Below, piece after piece: positions 35,214-44,766 of a stretch of DNA of 64,000 nt. How positions within the stretch are numbered: position 1 is the stretch's first letter; every line of letters starts with the position of its first letter. The notes below the pieces were generated by a model. It was not told the DNA's origin and made no database searches. It was given only the letters and a program-made list of their open reading frames with translations. Source of the DNA: Leptolyngbya sp. Heron Island J (GTDB lineage Bacteria; Cyanobacteriota; Cyanobacteriia; Phormidesmidales; Phormidesmidaceae); contig NZ_AWNH01000038.1 of assembly GCF_000482245.1 (NCBI RefSeq), positions 59,117 to 123,116 on the forward strand, read 5' to 3'. Made by a program: the position numbers and the translations under genes.

Positions 35214-36847
35214 AAAGCACAGTCCCCATCCGAACACATCGCTAAATCAGTGGGCACATCCGCAAGGTCGGAAACACCAACAGCAGCAGTTTGAACCACC
35301 GTTTCTGCCGCCGAAATATTACCCAAAGGATGCCGATAAGCCGGATGTATCGACAACTCCAACTTGATCGGCATTGCATCATACATAGTTGTTGTCGTCG
35401 GCTCAATCCAGCGCGTCATCCAGCTAGGACTTAACCCAAACAGAAACAACAAACCCACTAAAGTCAAGACAGGGATTCGATCCTGCCAAGTCACTACAGG
35501 CAGCACAGGATCTTGTTCCACAGCTTGTTTGGTCGTCGTTGCCAAGCGCCCAAAAAATGCACGATTTACCAACAGTAAAAAATAAACGGCTGTCAGTCCA
35601 GACCCTAGCAAACACAGCAGGGTTTGAGGCGCAAAACTGACAAAGCTGCCCCGGTAGACGATAAATTCAGAAATGAATCCCACCATACCGGGAATACCCG
35701 CACTGGCCATCACCGCCAGCACCATAGCGCTACCAATCAGCGGCAAACCACGCTCTGGATTCAGTAACCCTCGCAGCACATTTAAATCACGGGTGCCAGT
35801 CTTTTTGTAAACCACCCCAACCACCAAAAACAGCAGAGCGGAAATAAATCCATGGCTCACCATCTGAAACACGGTACCGACAAAACTGATGGGATTGGAG
35901 GCCGATGCGGCCAGTAACACATAACCCATGTGACCAACGGAACTATAGGCCACCATCTTTTTCATGTCAGTTTGGGCGATGGCAGCCAAGGAACCATAAA
36001 GCACACTCACCACAGCCCACCAGGCAAGATACGGGGCCAAATCTACCCATACTTCAGAAAAGGTACAGACACCAAAGCGAAAAAGACCGTAGGTACCCAA
36101 CTTGAGCAATACACCTGCTAGCAAAACCGATATGGGTGTTGAAGCCTGAACGTGGGCATCGGGCAACCAGGTATGCAGAGGAAACAGCGGAATTTTGATC
36201 CCAAATCCAATCAATAGCGCTACCAACAAAACTGCCTGCTGAATCCAAGGCAGACCGTGGGCCATAGTGGCACTGTAGTCAAAGCTAGAAGCCCCACTCA
36301 GCCAAACCAATCCCAGGAATGAGGCCAAAATCAAAATCCCGGATATGGCGGTGTAAATCAGAAACTTGGTGGCGGCATACCCTCGCTGTGCCCCACCCCA
36401 AATCGCAATCAACAGATAAAGGGGAATGAGCTCTAGTTCATAAAAGATAAAGAACAACAACAGGTTTTGCGCTACAAATGCTCCAGCTACGGCAAAGGTA
36501 ATCACCAGCAGCAAAGAATAGTAAAGTCTGGGTCGAGGCGTATCCGTATCACTGGCATAAACTGCCACCAGCGATAGCAGACTGTTGATAATCAACAATG
36601 GGAGTGACAGACCATCAACGCCGACCTCATACCCCAACCCCAGGGTTTCGAGCCAGGGTAACGATTCTTTAAACTGGAGTCCGGCAACCGCCAAGTCAAA
36701 CTGCGTTAGCAAGTAAAGACTGACAATCAGGTTAACCGCCAAAAAGGCAATGCTTACAGTTCTAGCTCGTTCGCTAGTTAGCTTACCTGGCCAACAACCA
36801 ATTGCTAGGGCCCCTAGCAATGGAATCAATAACAGCGCACTTAGCAT
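35210..36847 (-). CDS. ndhD4: NDH-1 subunit NdhD4 (CO2-uptake type)
   Basis: A 545-residue proton-pumping-type subunit with about 14 membrane helices. Diagnostic sequences are FFIFYELELIPLYLLIAIWGG, KIPLFPLHTWLPDAHVQASTPISVLLAGVLLKLGTYG and AYSSVGHMGYVLL, standard for NuoM/NdhD. The extra C-terminal tail (about 500-545) is not membrane-spanning. It starts 10 nt after ndhF4 ends and overlaps cupB by 4 nt, so the three genes are one operon. The D4 number is inferred from the operon and its ccm neighbour. Confidence 0.88.
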   Translation of the reverse strand: MLSALLLIPLLGALAIGCWPGKLTSERARTVSIAFLAVNLIVSLYLLTQFDLAVAGLQFKESLPWLETLGLGYEVGVDGLSLPLLIINSLLSLVAVYASDTDTPRPRLYYSLLLVITFAVAGAFVAQNLLLFFIFYELELIPLYLLIAIWGGAQRGYAATKFLIYTAISGILILASFLGLVWLSGASSFDYSATMAHGLPWIQQAVLLVALLIGFGIKIPLFPLHTWLPDAHVQASTPISVLLAGVLLKLGTYGLFRFGVCTFSEVWVDLAPYLAWWAVVSVLYGSLAAIAQTDMKKMVAYSSVGHMGYVLLAASASNPISFVGTVFQMVSHGFISALLFLVVGVVYKKTGTRDLNVLRGLLNPERGLPLIGSAMVLAVMASAGIPGMVGFISEFIVYRGSFVSFAPQTLLCLLGSGLTAVYFLLLVNRAFFGRLATTTKQAVEQDPVLPVVTWQDRIPVLTLVGLLFLFGLSPSWMTRWIEPTTTTMYDAMPIKLELSIHPAYRHPLGNISAAETVVQTAAVGVSDLADVPTDLAMCSDGDCAL

Positions 36848-36857
36848 CCGTTTCCCC

Positions 36858-38699
36858 TTACCACATCGCCCATGTCATCAAAACGCCCAGAAGACTTACC
36901 CCCAAAACAATCGTGAAGATATATCCCTGGGACTGACCAGAAATACTGTATTTCAGGCCCTCACCACTCATTAATGAAACCATCCCCACCAAGTTGACGG
37001 CTCCATCTACCACATAGCGGTCAAACCAGCTCACAACCCGAGAGAACTGGCTGACTAAAAACACCACCGTGACTCGATACAACCGTTCGGTGTAAAAGTC
37101 ATTGGCCAAAAAGTCTTGCATAATGCGCATCGACCGCTGGGTAGAACGTGCCAGGGAGCGACTTAACGGCACCGTGCAGCCCAGGACCAGACCGATTATC
37201 CCTGACACAATTAATGAACCAAAGACCAAAGGCTCCCAGTAGCGCAGAGGTGGTAGTAGCGACATTCGCACCAACGCCAAGGGCAGCAAAATAACAAAAA
37301 TACTGAGACCGATCATGGGGGTGCCCATCAGCCAGTTCACCGAAGGAGAACGACGGGTTTTGGGAGTGATTTTCCCTAAGAACACCAGTCGAAAGATGCG
37401 CACCAAGTTAAAGACGGTCAGGGCGTTAACCACTAAAAATACAGCCGCTAAAACAGGATGTTCACGGCGTAAAAAGTCGATACCGAGCTGCAGTGCCCAA
37501 AAACCACCCAGGGGTAAAACACCCACCATGCCAGCACTGCCCACAACAAAGGCAATCGTTGTGGCTGGCATCCGAGACCATACGCCCCCCAGCTCGGTAA
37601 TGTTTTGACAGCTGGTGTTGTTGATAATTGCCCCAGAACTCATAAAGAGCAGTGCCTTGGCCACGGCATGGGTAAATAACAACCCTATGGCTACCCCTGG
37701 CCATTCAGCTCCTACAGCGATAAAGACCAAACCAATGTAAGCGCTGGTGGAATAGGAAAGAGCTCGTTTAAGGTCAACCTGCGCGATCGCAACCAGTGAC
37801 GCTCCTATGGCCGTTGTTGTGCCAATGCCAATCAGAACAGCTAAGGTCACAGGCGACAACACTACAATCGGCTGCAGCTTAATCAGCACATAGGCTCCAC
37901 AGGTAACCACCACTGAATTACGCAAAATTGACGCTGGACTCGGGCCTTCCATGGCCTCATCCAACCAAAGATGCAGCGGAAACTGAGCACATTTTCCAGT
38001 TGGCCCTGCAATTAAGGCTAACCCCAATAGCGTGGCGGACAGCGGCGTCAAGTCCGCCACCTTAACCCATTCGTATAGCTCGTTGTAATGTAAATCTCCA
38101 GCCCAGCTGGCTAGGCCCAAGACGCCCATCAGCAGCAAAATGTCGCCCACCCGCTTGGTTAAAAACGCATCCCTGGCAGCCTTTACCACCAAAGGCTGGG
38201 CATACCAGAAACCCACCAGCAAATAGGTGGAAAGGGTCAACATTTCTAGTAAGAAATAGGCCAAAAAGAAAGAACCGCTGAGCAGAACACCGTTCACAGC
38301 TCCCTCAAAAAAGCCCAAAAGCGAAAAGAAGCGCGCCAGGGCCCAGTCTTTTTCCATGTAACCTAGGCCATAGACCTGAGCTAGCAGGGCTAACCCCGTC
38401 GACAACCCCATCGCCCCTAGATTAAGCACCGACAAATCCAGGTCAAAGCTTAAGGCCATATCAGCGACCTGCAACCATGGAAAATGCAGCTCAACAGAAC
38501 CTACATTCCAGATGCCCATAAACACAAAGGCTCCATGGAAAAATGCGATCGCAGTCATCAATATATTGATGTAAACCGCTGGCCTAGGTCCGGTGCGCTG
38601 CACCCAGCCCATAGACCAAGGCAAGGACAGGATCACCCCCAAGAACCCATAAAGCGGGATCAGCCAACTTAACTGAATCAAAGCCTGCATCATTGCCAT
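36858..38699 (-). CDS. ndhF4: NDH-1 subunit NdhF4 (CO2-uptake type)
   Basis: A 613-residue subunit with about 15-16 membrane helices. Typical NuoL/NdhF features are FLAYFLLEMLTLSTYLLVGFWYAQP, AGPTGKCAQFPLHLWLDEAMEGPSPASIL and KRALSYSTSAYIGLVFIAVGAEW. Its lack of the lipid-anchoring long C-terminal helix region of respiratory NdhF1 (here 613 residues) and the GCAQFPLHLWL variant fit the specialised F3/F4 branch. It is the first gene of the operon ndhF4-ndhD4-cupB. It is divergent from the ccm operon across a 692-nt gap. Confidence 0.86.
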   Translation of the reverse strand: MAMMQALIQLSWLIPLYGFLGVILSLPWSMGWVQRTGPRPAVYINILMTAIAFFHGAFVFMGIWNVGSVELHFPWLQVADMALSFDLDLSVLNLGAMGLSTGLALLAQVYGLGYMEKDWALARFFSLLGFFEGAVNGVLLSGSFFLAYFLLEMLTLSTYLLVGFWYAQPLVVKAARDAFLTKRVGDILLLMGVLGLASWAGDLHYNELYEWVKVADLTPLSATLLGLALIAGPTGKCAQFPLHLWLDEAMEGPSPASILRNSVVVTCGAYVLIKLQPIVVLSPVTLAVLIGIGTTTAIGASLVAIAQVDLKRALSYSTSAYIGLVFIAVGAEWPGVAIGLLFTHAVAKALLFMSSGAIINNTSCQNITELGGVWSRMPATTIAFVVGSAGMVGVLPLGGFWALQLGIDFLRREHPVLAAVFLVVNALTVFNLVRIFRLVFLGKITPKTRRSPSVNWLMGTPMIGLSIFVILLPLALVRMSLLPPLRYWEPLVFGSLIVSGIIGLVLGCTVPLSRSLARSTQRSMRIMQDFLANDFYTERLYRVTVVFLVSQFSRVVSWFDRYVVDGAVNLVGMVSLMSGEGLKYSISGQSQGYIFTIVLGVSLLGVLMTWAMW

Positions 38700-39391
38700 T
38701 CAAACGCCCACCGGCAACCTGTAAACATCCAAAGTACCGAGCAAATCCGTATATATTGCCAACACCAACGCACCAGAATCAAATATCCGGAGCTAACAAT
38801 ACAGATTTGCTTAAATCATCCCTTAATTCCGTAATGGGTGGAAGATAGCAAGACGAGGCATACAAAAAACTCAGATATCGGACTTCCATTGCAACCTCAA
38901 TCCTAAACAGATCAATCCCAGACGAATCTCTATAGTTAGCTTTGAGATTACCTATAATTATTAATGGTACCTGATGAACACCCCTAAACAAGGGCATTTC
39001 TCAATTCCCATACCCCGCTTGACTCCAAGCCAGCCCTCCACCAAAGCTATCGACAAGCGTCAAGATTGCTCACCCCCTCAAATTTCCTAGGCACAAATGC
39101 CCATGGGAAATTGAGCTATTTTCGCACTACACAAATAAAAACCGTGAGTTACGTTTTGTAGCAAATAATTATCAGCATTGATAATGCTTAACATTAGAAA
39201 CAATCATTGAGACTTATATTGTCAAACGGCTAACCCCCTCGTATTCTGAATTGTAGTCATGGAGTTATTGCAGACTAAAGGTTTGCAAGATAGGTCTCGA
39301 TGTGTGAAGTAATTCTAAAGGAATTCTTAACTCAATTTTTCGAGACCCGAATGCTTGAGCTAAAGCTGTTTTATCTAGGAGATTTGCGACA
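38700..39391. other. Shared divergent promoter region of the ndhF4 and ccm operons
   Basis: The 692 nt between ndhF4 (minus) and ccmK2 (plus) hold no supportable gene; a 72-codon minus-strand frame at 38779-38997 has no family match and a poor composition. The region is AT-rich near 39100-39240 and should contain promoters for both carbon-concentration operons. No LysR-type (CcmR/CmpR) site could be named with confidence. Confidence 0.6.
39377..39382 (+). promoter_or_regulatory. Ribosome binding site of ccmK2
   Basis: AGGAGA ends 9 nt before ATG 39392, a strong match to the anti-Shine-Dalgarno sequence. Confidence 0.8.
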
Positions 39392-39700
39392 ATGCCGATT
39401 GCCGTAGGAATGATTGAGACGCGAGGTTTTCCCGCTGTCGTTGAAGCTGCTGACGCAATGGTTAAGGCAGCCCGTGTAACCCTGGTAGGCTACGAGAAGA
39501 TTGGTAGCGGTCGTGTGACTGTTATCGTACGCGGCGACGTTTCTGAGGTTCAGGCATCAGTTGCGGCTGGTGTTGAGTCTGCCAAGCGCGTTAACGGCGG
39601 GGAGGTTCTCTCTACCCATATTATTGCCCGTCCCCACGAAAACTTGGAGTTTGTGCTGCCTATTCGCTACACCGAGGCGGTCGAACAGTTTAGGACTTAG
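39392..39700 (+). CDS. ccmK2: Carboxysome shell hexamer protein CcmK2
   Basis: A 102-residue single-domain BMC protein ([45 protein letters not shown]). The pore loop KIGSG and the [12 protein letters not shown] edge are as in known CcmK2. Hexamers tile the facets of the carboxysome shell and admit bicarbonate. It is the first gene of the cluster; length (about 103 in relatives) separates it from the longer CcmK1. Very close sequence identity with the next gene indicates a recent or gene-converted duplication. Confidence 0.95.
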   Translation: MPIAVGMIETRGFPAVVEAADAMVKAARVTLVGYEKIGSGRVTVIVRGDVSEVQASVAAGVESAKRVNGGEVLSTHIIARPHENLEFVLPIRYTEAVEQFRT

Positions 39701-39751
39701 CGTGATTCGAATTAGATCCAAGTAGATAGCATTACACCAAGGTAAAAATCG

Positions 39752-40090
39752 ATGGCAATCGCAGTAGGAATGGTTGAGACCCTGGGTTTCCCAGCGGTAG
39801 TTGAGGCGGCTGACGCCATGGTTAAGGCGGCTCGTGTAACCTTAGTTGGTTATGAAAAAATCGGTAGCGGTCGTGTGACTGTTATCGTGCGCGGCGACGT
39901 TTCTGAGGTTCAGGCATCGGTGGCCGCTGGCGTCGAGAACGTTAAGCGGGTCAACGGCGGTCAAACCCTGTCCACACATATTATTGCTCGTCCCCACGAG
40001 AACCTGGAGTTTGTATTACCTATTCGCTACACCGAGGCTGTTGAGCAGTTTCGTGAAAGCGTGAGTGGCATTCGTCCCTACGGTAGATAA
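39752..40090 (+). CDS. ccmK1: Carboxysome shell hexamer protein CcmK1
   Basis: A 112-residue BMC protein nearly identical to CcmK2 over the first 100 residues, differing in a longer C-terminus ([13 protein letters not shown]). The extension is the usual difference of CcmK1 from CcmK2. A 51-nt gap separates it from ccmK2 and only 3 nt separate its stop from the start of ccmL. Confidence 0.94.
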   Translation: MAIAVGMVETLGFPAVVEAADAMVKAARVTLVGYEKIGSGRVTVIVRGDVSEVQASVAAGVENVKRVNGGQTLSTHIIARPHENLEFVLPIRYTEAVEQFRESVSGIRPYGR

Positions 40091-40093
40091 GGC

Positions 40094-40396
40094 ATGCGCC
40101 TAGGGAAAGTTCGTGGCACGGTTGTCAGCACTTGCAAGGAGCCAAGCTTAACGGGGGTCAAGTTCTTACTAATTCAGTTTGTTAGTGAGAATGGCGATTT
40201 ACTGCCCGATTATGAGGTAGCAGCCGATGTTGTGGGTGCCGGTCCCGGTGAATGGGTTCTGGTTACCCGCGGCAGTTCTGCTCGTCAACATAGTGGCTAC
40301 GAAGGTCGCCCCGTTGATGCAGCGATTGTCGCTATTGTTGATACCGTTAGTTTGGATTCTGGCTCACTCTACGACAAGCGTGAGGATTTTAGTTAA
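40094..40396 (+). CDS. ccmL: Carboxysome vertex protein CcmL
   Basis: A 100-residue pentamer-forming protein of the EutN/CcmL family: [54 protein letters not shown] and [14 protein letters not shown]. Pentamers cap the 12 vertices of the shell. The start is 3 nt after the ccmK1 stop, so translation is likely coupled. Confidence 0.96.
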   Translation: MRLGKVRGTVVSTCKEPSLTGVKFLLIQFVSENGDLLPDYEVAADVVGAGPGEWVLVTRGSSARQHSGYEGRPVDAAIVAIVDTVSLDSGSLYDKREDFS

Positions 40397-40406
40397 AAAC
40401 TTTCAT

Positions 40407-40413
40407 GGGAGGA
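40407..40413 (+). promoter_or_regulatory. Ribosome binding site that fixes the ccmM start
   Basis: GGGAGGA lies 9 nt before ATG 40423. It would fall inside the coding sequence if the earlier in-frame ATG at 40405 were used, so 40423 is the preferred start. Confidence 0.8.
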
Positions 40414-40422
40414 TATGGGCCA

Positions 40423-42417
40423 ATGGTTAAGCAAACCATGGCAACATCCCCTGCTCAATTTCAATCATTGGCTAAGCCAACGATTGAGCCTACTGCCTTT
40501 GTCCATTCGTTTTCGCAGGTCGTGGGCAGTGTCTATGTCGGGGCTGACGTGTCGATTGCCCCTGGCACCTCAATCCGGGCAGATGAGGGATTACCCTTTT
40601 ACATCAGTAGTCATTGTGACATCCAGGATGGCGTTGTCATACACGGTCTTAGCAGCGGTTGTGTCCAAGGAGACAACGGCAAGCAGTATGCCGTTTGGCT
40701 ATCCCCAAACGTTACCTTGACCCACAAGGCATTGATTCACGGTCCGGTTTACCTGGGTGAAGCGAGTTTTGTGGGATTTAGGTCAACCATCTTCAATGCA
40801 CGACTGGGGGCAGGCGTTATCGTTATGATGCACGCCCTAGTTCAAGATGTTGAAGTGCCGCCTGGTCGGTGTGTACCATCTGGTTCGGTGGTCACGACCC
40901 AGGCGCAGGCTGATGCATTACCCAAAGTCACTGAGGCGGATCTGGCCCTGGTGCGAGATATTATTGAGCCCCATCTTCATGAGCGTGCCCTCGATCCTCT
41001 GGCGGGCAACGCTTCAAAAGCGTTTAAATACCCCAATGGTGCAGCCAACACTGTACCTGTTCACTCCGCCCGCCATGCGGCGAGCAGCCCACACACCCCA
41101 TACGCCACTGATAATGTTGGTAGAGATACTATGCAAGCACTAGCACCCGAAATTGTTCAACAGGTTCGCCAGTTTTTAGCCCAGGGCTACAAGGTTGGTT
41201 CAGAATATGCCGACAAACGGCGTTATCGCAGCGGCGTTTGGCAGAGCTGCCCCATTGTGCAGTCCAATCGTGAAGGTGAAGTATTCTCTTCCTTGGAGCG
41301 CTGTCTGGCAGAACATCAGGGCAGCTATGTGCGTATTTTTGGGATCGATCCGGTGGGCAAGCGTCGAGTGGGCATGCTCACAGTACAGCGTCCCGACGGA
41401 AAGCCTGTTGCTGTTACCAGAAGTTCAGCTGCTCCCTCTCAAGTCTCTGCTCCTGCAACAAACGGTGCTGCTGTCGGTGGAGATATTGCCGGTCAGGTAC
41501 GTGCGTGGATTCGTCAAGGCTACAAGATAGGTACCGAGCATGCCGATAAGCGTCGCTATCGCAGCGGTGTTTGGCAAACTTGCGCACCGATTCAAGCAGC
41601 CCGTGAATCTGAGGCTATGGCAGCTTTGCAAGGTTGCTTAGCGGAGCATGCTGGCGAGTATGTGCGGATGTTTGGCATTGATCCGGTAGCCAAGTGTCGG
41701 ATAGCGCCTATAACGATTCAACGAGGTGATGGTAAGCCAGTCGCGCTACAGACAGCTACCAATGGTTCTGCTCCGACAGTTAGTCAAAATGGTGCAGCAC
41801 CTACCACCAGCAATGAGTTAGTCCCACAAGTCCGCTCAATTTTGGCTCAAGGACAAAAAATTGGCATTGAGTTTGCTGATAAGCGTCGCTACCGCAGTGG
41901 CATCTGGCAAACTGCTCCTGCCGTATCAGCTGTCAATGAGTCCGCAGCCATTGCCGCCATCCAACAGGTTTTGGCAGAGCATGCTAATGACTATGTCAGA
42001 ATTTTTGCGGTTGACCCCCGAGTTAAACAGCGCGGTCGTGCTCTCACGATCCAGAAACCAGGGCAGGCTGTCAGTGTTTCAAGCGCTAGTGCAGAGTCAA
42101 CGTCTACCTATAGCAGTAGTCGTCCGGCAACCGCCAACGGTAACGGCAGTAGTACTTCGGTGAGCCCAGACCTAGCTCAGCAAGTAACTCAGCTGGTCAA
42201 CCAAGGGTACCGCGTTAGCACTGAGTATGCCGATAAGCGTCGCTATCGCAGCGGTGCATGGCAAACCGGTACTCCCATTAGTGGCAATCGTCCTTCTGAG
42301 GTGATTGCAGCCTTAAAGGCTCAGCTAGCTGAGCATGCGGGTCAGTATGTCCGGCTTGTAGGAGTTGACCCTCGCGCCAAGTGCCGTGTGTTGGAAACAA
42401 CGATTCAGCGTCCGTAG
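40423..42417 (+). CDS. ccmM: Carboxysome assembly protein CcmM
   Basis: A 664-residue scaffold. Residues about 10-195 are a gamma-carbonic-anhydrase left-handed beta-helix with the candidate zinc histidines in [13 protein letters not shown]. Four RuBisCO small-subunit-like (SSUL) repeats follow, each with the core ADKRRYRSG(V/I/A)WQ (starting near 247, 355, 473 and 589), joined by Ser/Thr/Ala/Pro linkers. SSUL modules 1 and 2 each carry a Cys in WQ(S/T)C and another in the helix before LAEH; modules 3 and 4 lack them. The SSULs link RuBisCO into the carboxysome core. Three to five SSULs are usual. An internal start at 41131 could yield the short isoform. Confidence 0.96.
   Translation: MVKQTMATSPAQFQSLAKPTIEPTAFVHSFSQVVGSVYVGADVSIAPGTSIRADEGLPFYISSHCDIQDGVVIHGLSSGCVQGDNGKQYAVWLSPNVTLTHKALIHGPVYLGEASFVGFRSTIFNARLGAGVIVMMHALVQDVEVPPGRCVPSGSVVTTQAQADALPKVTEADLALVRDIIEPHLHERALDPLAGNASKAFKYPNGAANTVPVHSARHAASSPHTPYATDNVGRDTMQALAPEIVQQVRQFLAQGYKVGSEYADKRRYRSGVWQSCPIVQSNREGEVFSSLERCLAEHQGSYVRIFGIDPVGKRRVGMLTVQRPDGKPVAVTRSSAAPSQVSAPATNGAAVGGDIAGQVRAWIRQGYKIGTEHADKRRYRSGVWQTCAPIQAARESEAMAALQGCLAEHAGEYVRMFGIDPVAKCRIAPITIQRGDGKPVALQTATNGSAPTVSQNGAAPTTSNELVPQVRSILAQGQKIGIEFADKRRYRSGIWQTAPAVSAVNESAAIAAIQQVLAEHANDYVRIFAVDPRVKQRGRALTIQKPGQAVSVSSASAESTSTYSSSRPATANGNGSSTSVSPDLAQQVTQLVNQGYRVSTEYADKRRYRSGAWQTGTPISGNRPSEVIAALKAQLAEHAGQYVRLVGVDPRAKCRVLETTIQRP
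41131..42417 (+). CDS. ccmM: Possible short isoform of CcmM (internal start)
   Basis: An in-frame ATG at 41131 ([15 protein letters not shown]) lies exactly between the beta-helix domain and the first SSUL, with the purine-rich GGTAGAGAT just upstream. Translation from here would give a 428-residue protein with four SSULs and no carbonic-anhydrase domain, equivalent to CcmM35/58-short forms that other beta-cyanobacteria make by internal initiation. The Shine-Dalgarno match is weak. Confidence 0.5.
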   Translation: MQALAPEIVQQVRQFLAQGYKVGSEYADKRRYRSGVWQSCPIVQSNREGEVFSSLERCLAEHQGSYVRIFGIDPVGKRRVGMLTVQRPDGKPVAVTRSSAAPSQVSAPATNGAAVGGDIAGQVRAWIRQGYKIGTEHADKRRYRSGVWQTCAPIQAARESEAMAALQGCLAEHAGEYVRMFGIDPVAKCRIAPITIQRGDGKPVALQTATNGSAPTVSQNGAAPTTSNELVPQVRSILAQGQKIGIEFADKRRYRSGIWQTAPAVSAVNESAAIAAIQQVLAEHANDYVRIFAVDPRVKQRGRALTIQKPGQAVSVSSASAESTSTYSSSRPATANGNGSSTSVSPDLAQQVTQLVNQGYRVSTEYADKRRYRSGAWQTGTPISGNRPSEVIAALKAQLAEHAGQYVRLVGVDPRAKCRVLETTIQRP

Positions 42418-42445
42418 TCTATATCTGTAACCTGAGACCGTCGCG

Positions 42446-43150
42446 ATGGAACCCTCGCCTCTTCATTTTGTGAGTCAAACCCATTACTATCGCGGCGGTG
42501 ACGTTGTTATTGATGCTTCAGCAGCTATTGCTCCAGGTGTAGTATTGCGGGCTGCGTCTGATGGCTCATCGGTTCACATTGGTCCCGGTGTATGTGTGGG
42601 TGCAGGGGTCGTTATCCAAGCCAGGCAGGGTCGTATATCTATTGAGGCGGGGGCCAGCTTGGGAACAGGAGCTCTGATTGTGGGGCACGGATATGTAGGT
42701 AAGGATGTTTGTGTAGGACCGTCCAGTACGTTGATCAACCCTGCGATCGCACCTAGTACCGTTATTCCCCCTTGTTCGTTGATAGAAGCAACCACAGCTC
42801 AAACAGGAGCGCCAGCTTCTCAGAATGGAGCCAGTAACGGCTTTCAGACACCCAATTTTCAGTCTGACACTAATCCCGTCAATCCCGTCCCCTCAATGCC
42901 GATGCCGCCACGCACATCACCCACGGTACAGCCGGAGGCAGTTTCTCCTAAAGCAGTCAACGTACCCGATATTGATGAACCAACGGTACCACCGTCAAGC
43001 ACTACAAACGGTAACAATGCGTCATCCACTGTTGCAAATCAGTACGTTTATGGGCGTGATCATCTCAACACTCTGCTATCGGCTCTCTTCCCCTATCGAC
43101 AACCGCTAAACACAGAGGATACCAGTAGTCAAGCTGAGCAAGACTCTTAA
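42446..43150 (+). CDS. ccmN: Carboxysome shell adaptor CcmN
   Basis: A 234-residue protein. The N-terminal half is a hexapeptide-repeat beta-helix (VVIDASAAIAPGVVLRAASDGSSVHIGPGVCVGAGVVIQA). A long Pro/Ser/Thr-rich linker leads to an amphipathic C-terminal helix (YGRDHLNTLLSALFPYR), the encapsulation peptide that in CcmN binds CcmK and ties the CcmM-RuBisCO core to the shell. The spacing (28 nt after ccmM) and order support the assignment. Confidence 0.94.
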   Translation: MEPSPLHFVSQTHYYRGGDVVIDASAAIAPGVVLRAASDGSSVHIGPGVCVGAGVVIQARQGRISIEAGASLGTGALIVGHGYVGKDVCVGPSSTLINPAIAPSTVIPPCSLIEATTAQTGAPASQNGASNGFQTPNFQSDTNPVNPVPSMPMPPRTSPTVQPEAVSPKAVNVPDIDEPTVPPSSTTNGNNASSTVANQYVYGRDHLNTLLSALFPYRQPLNTEDTSSQAEQDS

Positions 43151-43414
43151 GATAGGGAATACATAGAGTACTATCCACTCGGATGAAACTCTCTCATTAA
43201 AGATTTCTCAACAACTATCAATAGATTGATACGTAATATCGCCTTTAATAAGCCTTTATTGAAACTGTCACCATAGAGTGTTGAGATAAAATTTATCTAT
43301 GTTCAGAGCTGGAATTTTACCGTCAAGACGACTATAGGTTTCAACTTGAACTTGGTTTAGACCTTAAACAACCATACGCACCCAAGGGCTCCCTAACGCT
43401 ACTTGAGACGCACA

Positions 43415-44203
43415 ATGCCAGTAAACTCTTCCGCTTTAGCTAGTTCAACCGATCAGGCCCGGTCATTACTAAGACAGGTCAAAGATTCAGCCCTGGGTGT
43501 GGTATCGACAACAAGTTTTCCGGCCATTATTGGCGTTGCTGACGCCATGATTAAGTCGTCTAACGTGTATTTAGTCGGCTATGAAAAGACGGGCGGCGGG
43601 CAGTGCAGCGCCATTGTTCGAGGCGGTGTAGCCGATGTTCGCATGGCGGTGCATGCGGGAGTGGAAACCGCTAAGCAGTTTGGCCAGTTGGTATCATCAT
43701 CGCTGATTCCAAGACCCATGGCCGACATGGAAAAGGTGTTGCCCATTCTGCCCCGCCTCAGTGAACTAGACGGGATTGGGGAAACCCAGATGAGTAGCGG
43801 TGCTATTGGCTTATTAGAGACTCGTGGTTTTCCAGCCATGGTGGGAGCCGCAGACGCCATGACTAAAGCGGCTGAAGTGGAACTAATTTCCCACGAAACC
43901 ATTGGTGAAGGACTGTGTACGATTTTGATTCGAGGTTCCCTATCGAATGTAGCCATTGCCGTCGAAGCAGGCATGCATGAAGCTGAACGCATCGGTGAAC
44001 TCAGTGCTGTTATGGTCATTCCTCGACCGCTGAATGATTTGGAACGTAGCCTACCGAAGGTGAAGCAAGCGAAGACGCAGAAACCACAGAAAGTCGAGCT
44101 GCCGCTGAAACTAGAAGAGCGTCAGAAGGAATTGATGCCAGCCCAGGCCCCCACCATAGAAGTACAAAAGCAAAAGCAGCTAGACTTACCCGAGTTTGAG
44201 TAG
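43415..44203 (+). CDS. ccmO: Tandem-BMC shell protein CcmO
   Basis: A 262-residue shell protein with two BMC domains: the first from about residue 28 (GVVSTTSFPAIIGVADAMIKSSNVYLVGYEKTGGGQCSAIVRG), the second from about 130 (IGLLETRGFPAMVGAADAMTKAAEVELISHETIGEGLCTILIRG). A Lys/Gln/Glu-rich tail of about 50 residues follows. Tandem-domain shell proteins form pseudohexameric trimers. ATG 43415 is used rather than TTG 43403. A 264-nt gap separates it from ccmN, so it may have its own promoter. Confidence 0.94.
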   Translation: MPVNSSALASSTDQARSLLRQVKDSALGVVSTTSFPAIIGVADAMIKSSNVYLVGYEKTGGGQCSAIVRGGVADVRMAVHAGVETAKQFGQLVSSSLIPRPMADMEKVLPILPRLSELDGIGETQMSSGAIGLLETRGFPAMVGAADAMTKAAEVELISHETIGEGLCTILIRGSLSNVAIAVEAGMHEAERIGELSAVMVIPRPLNDLERSLPKVKQAKTQKPQKVELPLKLEERQKELMPAQAPTIEVQKQKQLDLPEFE

Positions 44204-44225
44204 GCAATACTTGGGAAATCGGCAT

Positions 44226-44270
44226 ATTCTTCCAGACCTCATCTTGGCAACAGGAGAGACCTGGAAGAAT
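44226..44270 (+). terminator. Putative terminator between ccmO and the DM13 gene
   Basis: ATTCTTCCAG (44226-44235) and its exact complement CTGGAAGAAT (44261-44270) can form a 10-bp stem with a 25-nt loop, placed between the converging ccmO and DM13 genes. No long T-run follows. Confidence 0.4.
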
Positions 44271-44301
44271 CCAGTTAATAGCAACTACTCATAGGAATTC
44301 G

Positions 44302-44766
44302 TTAGATATCCGCATAGCCAAAGGTAACGTTGAACTCTGCACACCAGATAGCAACGGAGCCGTAGTCTTCAAGGTTAATGTCAGCGGGTAAAACGTACCC
44401 CTGAGAGCCTTCAAAACTCTTTAAGTCAGCGACATAGACATAATCATCCTCGGCCAAACTAGCAGGTACAGAATCTCCCTTGTAGAGTACAACCTGAACA
44501 TCTGGACCACGGGCAGTGTCAAAAGCACCATCAAATTCGAGGATACGCTGACCGTCTTTTTCAACAATGCGCGCTGTACCGGTCGTAGCATGGCTTTGGT
44601 CAACGGTGACAAACTGTCCAGAGGTTAATAAGGTTTTAGCCGCGACCGTTTGGGTAATGCTAGGTTGAGCCGCCAGGGCATCGTTAAGGCGGATAGTCTC
44701 GATAGCAGGGACGATGGCAACAGTCAGCATTAAAGCAGATAGACCAGTGGATAGTAGATTCTTCAT
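44302..44766 (-). CDS. Secreted DM13-domain protein
   Basis: A 154-residue protein with an N-terminal signal peptide (LLSTGLSALMLTVAIVPAI) and a DM13 domain (ATTGTARIVEKDGQRILEFDGAFDTARGPDVQVVLY, ending YGSVAIWCAEFNVTFGYADI with the conserved Cys of the family). DM13 is a small extracytoplasmic domain proposed to take part in redox or cytochrome-type reactions; evidence is limited. It lies convergent to ccmO. Confidence 0.88.
   Translation of the reverse strand: MKNLLSTGLSALMLTVAIVPAIETIRLNDALAAQPSITQTVAAKTLLTSGQFVTVDQSHATTGTARIVEKDGQRILEFDGAFDTARGPDVQVVLYKGDSVPASLAEDDYVYVADLKSFEGSQGYVLPADINLEDYGSVAIWCAEFNVTFGYADI

Noticed and set aside
34074..38699. Assignment of the NDH operon to the low-CO2-induced NdhF3-NdhD3-CupA form
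   Set aside because: Adjacent ccm genes, absence of cupS and the shorter Cup protein favour the F4-D4-CupB form, though this needs a phylogeny to settle.
38779..38997. 72-codon minus-strand frame between ndhF4 and ccmK2
   Set aside because: It lies in the promoter region, has no family features and no ribosome site; more likely non-coding.
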